Counted from the stretch's first letter, positions 1 to 10,213 are shown. The stretch: DNA of 64,000 bases from Ruminococcus sp. (GCA_021202895.1 JAJQCE010000023.1:88849-152848); one strand, 5' to 3'. Numbers and translations: made by a program. Notes: generated from the sequence alone by a model not told the origin.

Positions 1-450
1 GTAGTTCTGGATTCCTAGGTTTGTAAGCTGCATTCCTCCGGAAACTACCTTGGTGTCGTGGAATGAATAGATAAGCGACTGGATAAGCGGCACTATAAAG
101 AAGTATAACGTTCCAAAAAACCACAGTGCAATAAATCCATATCCGTACAGTGCTTTTCTTCTTTCATACGGAATTTTTATGCCCTTTTGCTTTTCAGGTA
201 TCACCGCTGCCGCTGAGTAATCCGCAACTGCGGTTTCCTCTTCAGCTTCAGACTCTGTATCAGCCTCCGCTTCAGCTTCAACTTCTTCAGCTTCAGCCGC
301 TTCCTCTTCGGCAACAGCCTCAGGAGCTTCTTCCAACTGCTGAGCCTCTTCCGCTTCGTTTTCCTCAACCGTTTCGGTTTCAGTCACTTCTTCGGTCTTT
401 TCAATATTATTCTCTTCAGCGTTCTCTAAAGACTTTTTCTTTCTGCTCAT
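1..450 (-). CDS. sugar ABC transporter permease, N-terminal part (cut by window edge)
   Basis: Start ATG is at 450 and overlaps the stop of the upstream DUF5696 gene (TGATG), so the two are translationally coupled. The first ~85 residues are almost entirely Glu/Ala with Asp and Thr. They are followed by a basic stretch (KQKGIKIPYERRKALYGY) and a first membrane segment (GFIALWFFGTLYFFIVPLIQ) typical of the first subunit of MalF/UgpA-type permeases. The C-terminal membrane domain and EAA loop lie outside the window. An acidic cytoplasmic tail of this size is not usual for the family. It is the second MalF-like protein in the operon. Confidence 0.8.
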   Translation of the reverse strand, partial: MSRKKKSLENAEENNIEKTEEVTETETVEENEAEEAQQLEEAPEAVAEEEAAEAEEVEAEAEADTESEAEEETAVADYSAAAVIPEKQKGIKIPYERRKALYGYGFIALWFFGTLYFFIVPLIQSLIYSFHDTKVVSGGMQLTNLGIQNY

Positions 451-2828
451 CAGTTCTCACTCCCTTCACTTACTGCGCCCTCAGCCACAAGGTCGATAGT
501 TGTGCCGTTAGCCTTAACCGTCAAGTTTTCGGTGTCAACCTCAATAACAACATCGTCCGCGCCGTCCTTGCTGTAGGTTGTAATCATTACGTTTCCGTCA
601 ATTTCGTAATTTGAAATTGTGTAATCGCTGACCGACGCCAAAACCTCTTTTGCAACCTTGTACTGATTTGCCGCATCCTCAACCCATCCTGAATAATTAG
701 AATAGTAGAGGTCATCATATTCGGTATCGATCAGCTCATCTGCGGATTCATAAATCATGTCGTAATTTATATTTGAACCTGCCGCAAGTGCTCTCATGTA
801 GGTAAGGTCTGAATCTGAGCTTGTGTTGATTGCCGTTGTCGAATAAGGTACATAGCCGTGAATTACCATCTGATAGAACGGAATATCCTCGTCTGTTATA
901 TTGAATCCGCTTGAGTAAACTGGAACGTCTGTTACTGCGCTTACATATGGAAGAACATATGAATTTGCTCCCTCAGCTATAATCGACTGTCCAGCGTCTA
1001 CAGCGTCCTGATAGCCTGAAACTATCGTGTTCATCGTGTCGTTTCTGCTCGAGCTGTTTCTCTTCGAAAAGTCACTTACAAGCTTTGTGGACAAGCTTCC
1101 GAAGCCCATATTTGTCATATCCTCGCTCGTGAAGCTTGAGAGCATCTGACTGAATATCTTGACGTAGGTGTTAGGTGCGATAAGCGCAGGTGAAACTCCT
1201 GATTGTTCAACTCCGAACGACAAGCTGTAGGTTGACTGTCTTGAATAGGAGCTTGAAACTCTTACCGCTGTATTTAAATAGATGAAGTATCCCCATGTGC
1301 CGCTGTCCATAGTGAAGTTGTCAATCGAACCGTACACTGTCAGATTATCACTGTTCATAGAGGTAAGGTCATCTGTATCTCCAAGCTTGCCTAATGCCTT
1401 TGCCTTTGTGGAAACTGTATTCTTAACGGATTTCTTTGTCCAGTTGTTGTAGTCCATTACAATCGAATCCGCTCCGGCATTGTTAAGCTCGCTGACTATA
1501 TCGCTTGCCTGTGAGAAGGTTGTCAGAGCTTTTTTAACTGTGATCGGAAGTCCGACAATTGACTCCTCTTTCATAACTGCGCCGTAGGTGTCAATGTAAA
1601 GATCCGCATCGTCAGCCTCAGTACTCTGAGTAAGTCCCTTGTCCTCAATAAGATAATTTCTGTAAACCTCTGCGCAGTCGGCATAGTTTATATCCTCGCC
1701 GTCCTCGCTTTCAATCGGAAAGAACTCAACTCCGAAGGTGTCCGTCTTGATTCCGTACTTTTCAAATACCGTAATCTTGTTGTTGTCGCTTCCGCTCATG
1801 TAATACTCGTCAGAGCTTCTCGTCTCAAACATAAAGTAGCAGTTGTTGTAAGCCTGTGAATTTTGTCCGCTTACCTGAGCGTTTGCGTAAACATTCGCAT
1901 CGCCCTCTGTCGCCACGCATACAAGTCCCGAAGTCCCCGAAACTGTCGCCATAACCGGCATATACGCCTGTTCTGTAACTCTCGGTGCTGTAAGCGGCAC
2001 CGCTGTGTAATCTCTGCCGTAGATAATCTGTTGATAGCTTGCGTAGTTGGTCTTACCGTTGTTGTAATTGATAACCGCTCCGCTTCCGTCAGGCACTATC
2101 ATGTAGCCCTCGGTTTCCATACCGTTTTCGTCCACTCCAGAAACAGCTCCCATGTACGGGCAGAGGATAAGCTTTGTCAAAACCTTGCCCTCGTCGCTGG
2201 AATTGTCCTCCTCAATGATTTCATCGGTATTTACGTAAACGTGCAGACTGTCCTCGGTAAGCTCATAGTGAACGGTAAGCTTTACGCCGTATGCGCTGTA
2301 GTTGTATGTAACTGCACAGCCGTTTTCCTCGTTTGCAAAGGTTACTGTGGTAGCTTTTGACGAATACGCAGCAGCAGGAAGCTCTGTTCTCTTTTCCTGT
2401 CTAAGGTCGCCGACGTTAATCGCAATTGACGACTTAGCTATCTCAATCTGACTGCTCTGCATCGTTCCGCCATCATCGTCTATCGGAGTGGTATCCGCCT
2501 CCGCATTTATCGGAGATGTCCACCAGCACTTGCCTGACGATTTAACCTTCATGCAGAATCTTTCGTTTTCCTCGTCCGCATAAAGCAGCAGATTGTCATT
2601 CTCCGCAACAAGCTCGCACATTGCAATAGCCTCGTCGTCGGTTATCGGCTCTGCAAGCTCGTCATCCTCTTCCTCCGAGTCCTCTGACTCTTCTTCGGAA
2701 TCCTCACTTGTGGTTTCGGCTGATGTGTCCTCATCATCTTCAGAATCAGCCGCCGCTGTGCCGATTGGCATCAGCATCGAAAGAACTACGGCAAACGCCA
2801 GCACTCTTTTATAGCTATTTTTTTGCAT
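450..2828 (-). CDS. DUF5696-type secreted protein
   Basis: A 792-residue protein with a signal peptide (about residues 1-27, ending GTAAA) and then a ~35-residue Asp/Glu/Ser linker. The long extracellular body resembles the DUF5696 family, uncharacterised proteins found beside carbohydrate ABC transporters in Clostridia and Paenibacillus. The middle contains TIM-barrel-like blocks (for example SIVMDYNNW near residues 460-470), so a glycosidase-like or glycan-binding fold is possible, but that is inference. It sits between the YIP1 gene (20 bp upstream) and a permease start (1-bp overlap). It probably works at the cell surface with the same transporter. Confidence 0.8.
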   Translation of the reverse strand: MQKNSYKRVLAFAVVLSMLMPIGTAAADSEDDEDTSAETTSEDSEEESEDSEEEDDELAEPITDDEAIAMCELVAENDNLLLYADEENERFCMKVKSSGKCWWTSPINAEADTTPIDDDGGTMQSSQIEIAKSSIAINVGDLRQEKRTELPAAAYSSKATTVTFANEENGCAVTYNYSAYGVKLTVHYELTEDSLHVYVNTDEIIEEDNSSDEGKVLTKLILCPYMGAVSGVDENGMETEGYMIVPDGSGAVINYNNGKTNYASYQQIIYGRDYTAVPLTAPRVTEQAYMPVMATVSGTSGLVCVATEGDANVYANAQVSGQNSQAYNNCYFMFETRSSDEYYMSGSDNNKITVFEKYGIKTDTFGVEFFPIESEDGEDINYADCAEVYRNYLIEDKGLTQSTEADDADLYIDTYGAVMKEESIVGLPITVKKALTTFSQASDIVSELNNAGADSIVMDYNNWTKKSVKNTVSTKAKALGKLGDTDDLTSMNSDNLTVYGSIDNFTMDSGTWGYFIYLNTAVRVSSSYSRQSTYSLSFGVEQSGVSPALIAPNTYVKIFSQMLSSFTSEDMTNMGFGSLSTKLVSDFSKRNSSSRNDTMNTIVSGYQDAVDAGQSIIAEGANSYVLPYVSAVTDVPVYSSGFNITDEDIPFYQMVIHGYVPYSTTAINTSSDSDLTYMRALAAGSNINYDMIYESADELIDTEYDDLYYSNYSGWVEDAANQYKVAKEVLASVSDYTISNYEIDGNVMITTYSKDGADDVVIEVDTENLTVKANGTTIDLVAEGAVSEGSEN

Positions 2829-2848
2829 TTTACACCATCCTTTCTAAA

Positions 2849-3478
2849 TTAACCACGAATTCTGTAAGAAATCTCGGTGTAGATTGTATATACGAAAACG
2901 TACACCTGCTGGAAGAGCGAAAGCAGCAGAACCGCCAGGAACAGTATAAGCAGCATCGCAACCAGCGTCAAAACAATTGAGATTAATGTCTTAGGTATTG
3001 AATACTGATGCACCGCTTTCATTGCTGAAATCATCAGAATCACCGACCAGCCAAGTCCTACCCACTGGAATGCCGTCACCCAGATCGACTCATCGAGTAC
3101 CAGAGCATTTGAAAGCAACACTGCGCAGTATGAGCAGATGATGTAGGGAACAAGCGCATATGCTGAGTAAATAGCGATTTTCTTTAGTGTACCCTCACCG
3201 TCAAGCAGTGTGCATATGCACCAGTTTCCTATTACCCATGTCACATAGTAAACAACTGACTGTACAATAAGCGGCACAACATTGAATACCTTTACCTGAC
3301 TGTCGTCAAACGCAAATCCCATCATTCTGTCGTTCGCAACCATCGCAACAAAAAGCAGAAATACAATTATCAGAGCATATTTGACCGAGCCTTTTTTCTT
3401 CCATCTCAAATCCTCGAAGCCCTCGAACGGATGAAATACGACGTGTTTAATCCATCCTAATTCAGAAAATTCATACAT
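2849..3478 (-). CDS. YIP1 family membrane protein
   Basis: A 209-residue polytopic protein with about five hydrophobic segments. The N-terminus (ELGWIKHVVFHPFEGFEDLRWKKKGS) is characteristic of bacterial YIP1-domain proteins and precedes the first membrane span. Bacterial members have no established biochemical role. It lies 2 bp downstream of the NHL/TPR gene and 20 bp upstream of the DUF5696 gene in one unbroken minus-strand operon. The context suggests a membrane partner of the surface complex. No catalytic residues are evident. Confidence 0.8.
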   Translation of the reverse strand: MYEFSELGWIKHVVFHPFEGFEDLRWKKKGSVKYALIIVFLLFVAMVANDRMMGFAFDDSQVKVFNVVPLIVQSVVYYVTWVIGNWCICTLLDGEGTLKKIAIYSAYALVPYIICSYCAVLLSNALVLDESIWVTAFQWVGLGWSVILMISAMKAVHQYSIPKTLISIVLTLVAMLLILFLAVLLLSLFQQVYVFVYTIYTEISYRIRG

Positions 3479-3480
3479 CG

Positions 3481-5112
3481 TCAGTCCGCCTCCTTTTGCT
3501 TCTTCTTTCGCTTAATCAGCTTTATGCCCTTTCGCTTGAGTATCCACCGAACAAATAGCAGCACCACAAGCACTATAATCACCACAGCTATCGCCGTGAA
3601 GTGTTCTTCAAGCCACTCGTTTCGGTAATATTCAAACGCCTTGTCATAGTCGTCTCTGTCATAAACCGTTTCAAACTTATCAAGTGCCGCTTTGTAATCG
3701 TTGTTCTTAAGGTCAGCCTTTCCAAGTCCGATATAAGCGTACACATATCCGCCATCACGTTTGAGAACCTCGTTCCAGTAAGGAACTGCCTCAAGGTAAA
3801 GTCCCTCATCGTAATACGCAAACGCTGTGTGCAGGTTTTCGCCAAACGTTGTTCTCTTGAAAATCGTTATGTCATTTCTGGTCTTTGAACCTTCGAGAAC
3901 TATAACGTCATCTCCGAACATCTCAACTACGTTCGGGCTGGAGAATGCTCCTGCCTGATCCGCTGAGGAAGTCGTCGTACCAAATATGCAGATCAGATTC
4001 GCAAGTCTGTCATACTGGAACACACGTCCCGTTTCGTAGTCGAGAACATTTATCAGTCCGTCGTCGTTTACCGCTATATCCGTCAGCTTTGTCGAATATG
4101 TAGTTGACGTTGCCGCATCGTAAACTGATGTGGTGTAGTCGCCGAAGTTGTACTCGTCTCCGACCGAGTTGTCCCAGATGTTGTAGCCCGCAGGATTCAC
4201 CTTCTTTACAGCGTCCGTGTCGGTTGAAACCTCCGTTACTGTGTATATAAATCCATCGCTGTCCATATCAAAGTTTGCGTACTCAACAGGAACATTTCTC
4301 GTCATTCCTGAAATCTGCTCGTTTGAAGCTATCTTTCTCCAGAGATTCTGAACGATAACAGAAGCTGTAACCTCAACTCTGTTAGCTCCGAAAAATCCTG
4401 TGAACGTACCGTCCGCTTCAAACTGTACCGAACCCGTGTTTACCGATTTAACAACCGTGTAAACATTTTCCGCCGCGTCCACCAAAACCTTTGACGGGTT
4501 AAATGTTTCGGAGGTGTAGAGAGCTGCGTCAGGCTTAACGTATTCCTGCTCAAGCGTCAGCTCTGTTTCGCTGTCAACCGAAGCTCTTACCACTCTTGAA
4601 TTTGAGTAATCTGCTACATATAATGTCAGCTTTCCTGTCGAGGGGCTTGTCGTTACGAACAGTCCCTGCGGTTCGTTGAAGTACGTTGCCGTACCGTCCT
4701 CAGTTGTAGCTAGGCTGTCCATTTCAGACGTGCCAGTTACGGTATAGTAGCATCCGATCAACTGATAATCGGAATCTAATCTTAAAATTCTGCTGTTGCC
4801 CGTATCTGCAATCCAAAGCTCCTCGTTATTGTAAACGTAGAAATCCTTAGCCTCCGATAAAGAATCTGAAGCCTCCTCGCTGTAGAAGAGCGGATCAGTC
4901 GGGTCAGAAAGTCTTGCCAGTCCCATGTAGTCGCCGCCGATTACGTCCTTAACGGTATATGCAGACTGTGAAGGAATTGCTTCCTCCCAGTTATCATAGT
5001 TGTAGGATTCATACGGCTCGTCTGCAAATGCGCTTACACTTAGTGAAACCGCCGTCAAAGCTGCAAGCGTCAGACTAGTAAACCTTCTGATAGATTTTTT
5101 AAAGCCTTTCAC
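3481..5112 (-). CDS. membrane-anchored NHL-repeat/TPR protein
   Basis: A 543-residue protein with a signal peptide (about 1-30, ending SVSAFA), then a large beta-propeller-like region with NHL-type blocks (ELWIADTGNSRILRLDS, LTLYVADYSNSRVVRA, GLINVLDYETGRVFQYD). Two TPR-like helical pairs follow around residues 425-500, then one membrane helix (AIAVVIIVLVVLLFVRWIL, about 510-528) and a short Lys-rich cytoplasmic tail. The propeller should therefore face outside. Its place between permease and YIP1 genes suggests a scaffold or sensor subunit. Function unknown. Confidence 0.82.
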   Translation of the reverse strand: MKGFKKSIRRFTSLTLAALTAVSLSVSAFADEPYESYNYDNWEEAIPSQSAYTVKDVIGGDYMGLARLSDPTDPLFYSEEASDSLSEAKDFYVYNNEELWIADTGNSRILRLDSDYQLIGCYYTVTGTSEMDSLATTEDGTATYFNEPQGLFVTTSPSTGKLTLYVADYSNSRVVRASVDSETELTLEQEYVKPDAALYTSETFNPSKVLVDAAENVYTVVKSVNTGSVQFEADGTFTGFFGANRVEVTASVIVQNLWRKIASNEQISGMTRNVPVEYANFDMDSDGFIYTVTEVSTDTDAVKKVNPAGYNIWDNSVGDEYNFGDYTTSVYDAATSTTYSTKLTDIAVNDDGLINVLDYETGRVFQYDRLANLICIFGTTTSSADQAGAFSSPNVVEMFGDDVIVLEGSKTRNDITIFKRTTFGENLHTAFAYYDEGLYLEAVPYWNEVLKRDGGYVYAYIGLGKADLKNNDYKAALDKFETVYDRDDYDKAFEYYRNEWLEEHFTAIAVVIIVLVVLLFVRWILKRKGIKLIKRKKKQKEAD

Positions 5113-5171
5113 TGTATTATCACCTGTTTCCTTTTCAAGTTTAAAAGTTGTTTACTTATATTTTCTGCCGT

Positions 5172-6068
5172 TTAATCCTTCATACCTGAGTTAGCCATCG
5201 TTTCCATAACGTTGCCTTGTGCAATGAAGAATACAACCAACGGAGGAATCAGGAGCAATACCGCTGAAGCAAAGGTTACGCCCTGTCTTGCAAGACCTGC
5301 AAGCGAAATCTGCTGTACGATTGTCGGCAGAGTCTTGTACTCCTCCGAATAGATAACCGAACCGCCGTTGATGTTCCACGCCTGCTGGAATGCGAAGATT
5401 ATAATCGTCATGATTGCTGGCTTTGAGTTTGGAACTACTATCGTCCAGCATATTCTGAACAGTCCCGCACCGTCAACCTTTGCCGCCTCTATCATCGAAT
5501 CGTTTATTGTCGACATACTCTGACGCATCAGATAGAGGTTCATAGCCGTTGCAATATAAGGGAGTATCAGAACCCAGTATGTATCGATAATGTGAAGCGT
5601 TGAATATACTAAGAACTGCATAATCCATGTAGCCTGCGACTGGAACAAAAGGGCGATAACGATAATCCTGTTTATTACCTTTACTCCAGGGAATTTGCAC
5701 TTTGAAAGCACGAACGCTGCCATACAGGTTACAAAAACGTTGCATACACAGATAACAATTGTTGTAAATAGCGAGTTAAATATGTATCTTGAAAGCGGTA
5801 CAGTATACTCTGCCGCAACCTTGAAAAGGTCTGAGTAGTTCTTGGTCGTTGGATTTAACACGTAGAGCTTAGGTGGGAACACAAACAGCTCTTCTGTTGG
5901 TTTTAGTGACTGTACAACCGAGTAGTAAATCGGGAACACCATGAATATTCCAAGCAGTACAAGGAAGATAAAGATGCAGACATCGCCGCCGACCGAACCG
6001 TTTATTTTCTTTTTCTTATCCTTGACCTTCATAGTGTCAATAGATTGCTTTTTTCTTTTTCTAGCCAT
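5172..6068 (-). CDS. carbohydrate ABC transporter permease, MalG-like
   Basis: A 298-residue inner-membrane permease with six predicted spans and a basic N-terminus (RKRKKQSIDTMKVKDKKKK). The EAA loop, where the ATPase docks, is visible around residues 192-217 as EAAKVDGAGLFRICW followed by TIVVPNSKP. It forms the second half of the permease pair with the gene ending at 6086 (17-bp gap). Substrate cannot be read from the sequence. A carbohydrate is inferred from the family and the neighbouring solute-binding protein. Confidence 0.93.
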   Translation of the reverse strand: MARKRKKQSIDTMKVKDKKKKINGSVGGDVCIFIFLVLLGIFMVFPIYYSVVQSLKPTEELFVFPPKLYVLNPTTKNYSDLFKVAAEYTVPLSRYIFNSLFTTIVICVCNVFVTCMAAFVLSKCKFPGVKVINRIIVIALLFQSQATWIMQFLVYSTLHIIDTYWVLILPYIATAMNLYLMRQSMSTINDSMIEAAKVDGAGLFRICWTIVVPNSKPAIMTIIIFAFQQAWNINGGSVIYSEEYKTLPTIVQQISLAGLARQGVTFASAVLLLIPPLVVFFIAQGNVMETMANSGMKD

Positions 6069-6085
6069 TGTCTATCCGCACCTCC

Positions 6086-7027
6086 TTAATCAACATACTT
6101 GCCGAGGAGCCAGTTTACGCCCTTGTTCGCAAGCAGCATTGCCAAGAACAGAACAAAGCATATCGCCGAAGCATAGCCCATCTCGTATCTTACGCTTCCG
6201 TAGTCGGTAGCGTGGTTCATGATTGTGTGCGCCGAATAGTCTGTCGAAGGAAGTCCGAACAGCTGCTGACCTACAATACCTACTGTAAAGGAGGTAGCAA
6301 TCTGGTTTACCGCTGCGAACAGAAGCTGAGGTCCCATTGAGGGAATTGTGATTTTGAAAAGCTCCTGCCATCTGTTTTTGATACCTTCAATAGCACCCGC
6401 CTCGTACATCGACTTGTCAATATTCTGGAAGCCTGCACGGATTGCAAGGAAGCCTGCGCCCATGGACATCCACAGCTGAACTACTATGCACACGCCCAAA
6501 ATATAGGTGGTGTCCGTCAGCCATTGTACAGGAGTGCTGATAAAGCCTAAGTCAATAAGTATTGCGTTTAAATATCCGTTCTGGTCGCCAGACAGAATCA
6601 ACTGCCATGTTACGTAAACTGAAGTCGTCATTGACGGAGCGTAGAAAACGAATGTAAAGAATGTCTTTAGGAACGAATTCATTTCATTTATCAGCCACGC
6701 AACCAGGAAGCTCAGCACGTATGCGAACGGACCTGTGAAAATCGCAAAGATAAGCGTGTTTCTCACTGCGATCAGGAATACACTGTCGTTCAAGAACAAT
6801 GTATAAAAGTTTGAAAGTCCAACCCACTTAGGGCTTTGAATCATGTTAAAGTTTGTAAAGCTCATAGGCAACGACATGACAACTGGTACAGCCGTACAAA
6901 TCAAAAACAGAATCATGAACGGGGCAAGCAGTCCGTAGCAGCCCTTATTTACTTTCATCATATGCCATGTATATGCCCAGTAGCCTTGCTTTTTAATTGG
7001 CACATCAGGATTAGTTTGCTTTGCCAT
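6086..7027 (-). CDS. sugar ABC transporter permease, MalF-like
   Basis: A 313-residue permease with six predicted spans and an EAA loop around residues 212-238 (EAGAIEGIKNRWQELFKI then TIPSMGP). It pairs with the MalG-like protein encoded 17 bp downstream and follows the large solute-binding protein gene by 19 bp. The start ATG at 7027 has an AAAGGAG-type ribosome site just upstream. Family assignment is secure; the transported sugar is not. Confidence 0.93.
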   Translation of the reverse strand: MAKQTNPDVPIKKQGYWAYTWHMMKVNKGCYGLLAPFMILFLICTAVPVVMSLPMSFTNFNMIQSPKWVGLSNFYTLFLNDSVFLIAVRNTLIFAIFTGPFAYVLSFLVAWLINEMNSFLKTFFTFVFYAPSMTTSVYVTWQLILSGDQNGYLNAILIDLGFISTPVQWLTDTTYILGVCIVVQLWMSMGAGFLAIRAGFQNIDKSMYEAGAIEGIKNRWQELFKITIPSMGPQLLFAAVNQIATSFTVGIVGQQLFGLPSTDYSAHTIMNHATDYGSVRYEMGYASAICFVLFLAMLLANKGVNWLLGKYVD

Positions 7028-7046
7028 TTAGATGCTCTCTCCTTTC

Positions 7047-10000
7047 TTATTCTTCTCCATCGTCATCATCGTCATCACTGTACATCGCAAGGTCGTTGTT
7101 CTTACGTGTGATTTCAGCGTTGATGTCCTTGTTATACCAGAAGAGTGTATCTCTTGCATTCTCGTAGTTGTTCGCAACCTCTCTGAATGCATTGATAAGA
7201 CCTCTCGTAACTCCGTATGACGCCGGGATTACAGGAATCTCGACCTGAGCCTCAAGCTGCTCAGTGAGCTTTTCAACCTCTGTCTGCGACCACGAAAGCT
7301 GCTGCAGAGCGTTGAGGTTAGCCGTATCGTAACGACCCATCGTACCAAGCACAGACTCAATATCGTTTCCATAGCTCACCTGTACATCGTCAGACGTGAA
7401 CCACTTGACAAATTCCCATGCTCCTTCTATATCAGGGCATGTCGTAAAGATTATCGCACCTGAACCTGTCGAGCTTGAAGCTATGCTTATAGTCGTTCCA
7501 TCGTCAAGCGTTACCGTTCCCTCGTCATTTTCAGTTCCAGGAACGTGCATGAAGCTCCAGCAGCCCTTAATTTCAGGAGCCGCAACTGAAAGCTGATTGT
7601 AGAAGGTATAGTTCTGAATCAACACCGGCATATCGCCCTGTCTGAAACGTGTGAACGCATCGTAGGTCTGGTCAAAGCTGTACTTTGTATAGAACTCTGT
7701 CCACGTTTCAAAAGCGTCAACCGCTTCCTGAGTGTCAAAGTTTGTGGCTGTCAGATCATCATTGTAGTAATTTACACCCTGCTGCAAAAGAAGCATCGCA
7801 AATGTGTTTCCAGCTTCAGTTACAGGTGAAACCGTTGTGTTACCTCCAGAGTTTGCAACTGCGGGAAGTATAAGTCCTACCTCCATGTAATTTCTCTGCA
7901 ATACTGGCAGAACGTTCATAAGACCGTCCCATGTCGTAAGGTCTGTTTCAGCGTCAATTCCAAGCTCCTCAAGAATATCCTCTCTGTAGAAGAGCATCGG
8001 GAAGGTCTGTGAAACAGGCAAGCCGTAAACTCCATCCTCATATTCATAAAGCGTCATAGCATCTGACGAGAACCTCTCGGTTATCTCCTCGTAATCGTCA
8101 AACTGCGTGAGGTCTACAAGCACTCCCCTTGACGCCAGCTGTATCGGGAAGTCTCCACCCATGAACAGCGCAATATCAGGTCCCTTTCCTGCAAAGGTAG
8201 CTTCAATGATACCGCCCTGAACCAGCTTCATGCTGACCTTTGTATCTGCGTCTATGTTGTATTCATTATTAACAAGGTTTGTAACTACCGTAGCGTTATC
8301 ACGACCGAGCGCTATCCAGCAGGTCATAGTGTTTTCGTCGTCCTCGTCAACGTCCGAAAGCGAGTTGTAATCTTCAAAGAACGAGCCGATAAACGAATCA
8401 AAGCCAAACTTGAACGACTTGAAGAAATTTGACGAGCAATCGGTAAATTCCTGATCCGCCGTGCATATCTCTATGAGGTCAACCTCAAGCGGCTGCTCGC
8501 GGTATTCGCTTACCCATGACGAAAGAGATGTAACATAATCCTTGATTGTGTACATCATGTCAGGGATTCTGTCAGGCTTTTCAATGCACTCTTCAAGTGC
8601 AACCGCCATCGTTTCAAGCGTTGTAGCCTCAGAGCCTCCCTGTCCAGAAAGCGTTTCAATCTCATCCTTAAGCTCTCTCAGCCTATTTGCATAGGTTGTA
8701 AAGTCAGGGATAATATCGGGAAGCGTCTGATCTATCATGTAGTCGTTGTAATCGTCAGGATCAGGTCCTGTGATTTGACGAATCTGTCTGTAATAGCTGT
8801 TGATGTCATATGTAAGATTGTCAAGCTCGCCCATGATTTCTCCGATTTCACCTGGAATAGCCTCAAGGGTAATCGTATGAGTACCCGCCTCAAGGTAGAA
8901 ATACATAGGCTCTGCGTCCTCGTCCTCAGAAACTGACGGAACTGTGACGCTCCAATCTGTATCATAGTAGAATTTAATCTGATCCGCCTGAGCGTTAGGA
9001 ACCTCTCCGTCAATGTACAATCTTCTATTGGAGTACATTCCTCTCATGACGTCCTGCTTTGCTCTTATGCCGATTTTATACCATCCGTCCTCGGCAACAG
9101 TAAAGCTCCATGTTGCGGACTGTGTTGACTGTCCCCATTCGCCGTCTTTTCCTATCGTGTTGTATCTTGTCTTTGTCGGGCTTGAGCCGTTTACAGACGA
9201 AGTAACATAGGAGTGAAGATCACTTGTCGGGAACAATGTACGGTCGCTCTTTTCATCAGCAAGCTCGCCCTCAAGAGTAATTGTCTGTCCTGTAGTCGAG
9301 CTAAGCTCTGACGCATCTGGAGCAACGTATTCCTCAGGTGCTTCATACTGGTAAAGAGTGAAGTCCTTAATTGCAAACTGCGCTCTTTCGGAGGTGATAG
9401 TCACAGTGTTTTCGCCCTCTTCAAAATAGAAAATCAAGGAAAGCGAAGAAAGACCGTCAATATCCTCTAAAGGCGTGGTCTGCCACTTTGGAAGAGCCGT
9501 CTGTCCGGGTCTGATGTCGTTGCCGTTTGAGTCCATATCAATTCCCGTATCGCTCTCAGTTTCCTCGTTTACCCATACCTTTGAAAGGGTAATACGGCTT
9601 GCGGTATCGTACTGGCATTCGCCGTTGATATCAAGCTCAAATTCAACATCGTTTGTGTTGTTGTCCTCCGGCACATAATATGTAACCTTGATGCTGTAAA
9701 CGCCCGCTGTTGGAACGTCTACTGTAAAGCTAAAGCCGCCCGTCTGGTTAGCCCAGCTAAGCACATTGCTTTCTCCGCCTACATCGGTAAGCGAAATATC
9801 TGTTCCATCAAGTGCCGTAAAGTCAGAATTGTTGTAGATCTCTTCCGCCGTCAGCGCTATCTCTTCATCAGAGCCCTTCTCTTCAGAGTATTTTTCGTAA
9901 AATTCCAGATAGGAATCCTCTACTCTCACACCCTCCGAGGCTTCATCGCTGTCTGCGTCCTCTGAATCCTCTGCAGCCGTGCTGTCGGTTTCGGACACCG

Positions 10001-10115
10001 AAGAACTCTCGTCCTCATCAGCAACTTCCGCATACGTCGGAATAGCCGCAGTTGCAATCATTGCAGCAGCGACGATAAATGAGATAACACGTCTGATCTT
10101 CTTTGTGTTATTCAC
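7047..10115 (-). CDS. giant extracellular solute-binding protein with carbohydrate-binding-like modules
   Basis: At 1022 residues this is more than twice the usual length of a sugar-binding protein. Order: signal peptide (1-30, ending TYAE), acidic Ser/Asp/Glu linker, a beta-sandwich module resembling CBM6/35-like domains (about 95-260, with GGFSFTVDVPTAGVYSIKV and ENTVTITSERAQFAIKDF), and a second such module (about 280-435, with WSFTVAEDGWYKIGIRA and THTITLEAI). Then a helical spacer (about 440-590) and a C-terminal bacterial type-1 solute-binding domain (about 600-985, with ADTKVSMKL, YGLPVSQTFPMLFYRED and EGAWEFVKWF). The C-terminus is Asp-rich. There is no lipobox Cys at the signal peptide, so anchoring is unclear. 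Confidence 0.9.
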   Translation of the reverse strand: MNNTKKIRRVISFIVAAAMIATAAIPTYAEVADEDESSSVSETDSTAAEDSEDADSDEASEGVRVEDSYLEFYEKYSEEKGSDEEIALTAEEIYNNSDFTALDGTDISLTDVGGESNVLSWANQTGGFSFTVDVPTAGVYSIKVTYYVPEDNNTNDVEFELDINGECQYDTASRITLSKVWVNEETESDTGIDMDSNGNDIRPGQTALPKWQTTPLEDIDGLSSLSLIFYFEEGENTVTITSERAQFAIKDFTLYQYEAPEEYVAPDASELSSTTGQTITLEGELADEKSDRTLFPTSDLHSYVTSSVNGSSPTKTRYNTIGKDGEWGQSTQSATWSFTVAEDGWYKIGIRAKQDVMRGMYSNRRLYIDGEVPNAQADQIKFYYDTDWSVTVPSVSEDEDAEPMYFYLEAGTHTITLEAIPGEIGEIMGELDNLTYDINSYYRQIRQITGPDPDDYNDYMIDQTLPDIIPDFTTYANRLRELKDEIETLSGQGGSEATTLETMAVALEECIEKPDRIPDMMYTIKDYVTSLSSWVSEYREQPLEVDLIEICTADQEFTDCSSNFFKSFKFGFDSFIGSFFEDYNSLSDVDEDDENTMTCWIALGRDNATVVTNLVNNEYNIDADTKVSMKLVQGGIIEATFAGKGPDIALFMGGDFPIQLASRGVLVDLTQFDDYEEITERFSSDAMTLYEYEDGVYGLPVSQTFPMLFYREDILEELGIDAETDLTTWDGLMNVLPVLQRNYMEVGLILPAVANSGGNTTVSPVTEAGNTFAMLLLQQGVNYYNDDLTATNFDTQEAVDAFETWTEFYTKYSFDQTYDAFTRFRQGDMPVLIQNYTFYNQLSVAAPEIKGCWSFMHVPGTENDEGTVTLDDGTTISIASSSTGSGAIIFTTCPDIEGAWEFVKWFTSDDVQVSYGNDIESVLGTMGRYDTANLNALQQLSWSQTEVEKLTEQLEAQVEIPVIPASYGVTRGLINAFREVANNYENARDTLFWYNKDINAEITRKNNDLAMYSDDDDDDGEE

Positions 10116-10213
10116 TATGAATCCACCTTTCCAGTAAATTTGCTGTACTTATATCTAATGCCCGCCGCAAAGACGGATGATTTTGCGGCTAGTAAATTTA
10201 AGCCTTGTTTGCT

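Noticed and set aside
150..614. Plus-strand frame rich in Pro/Leu/Gln
   Set aside because: It is antisense to the Glu/Ala-rich permease N-terminus; the composition mirrors GAA/GCT codons and there is no ribosome site.
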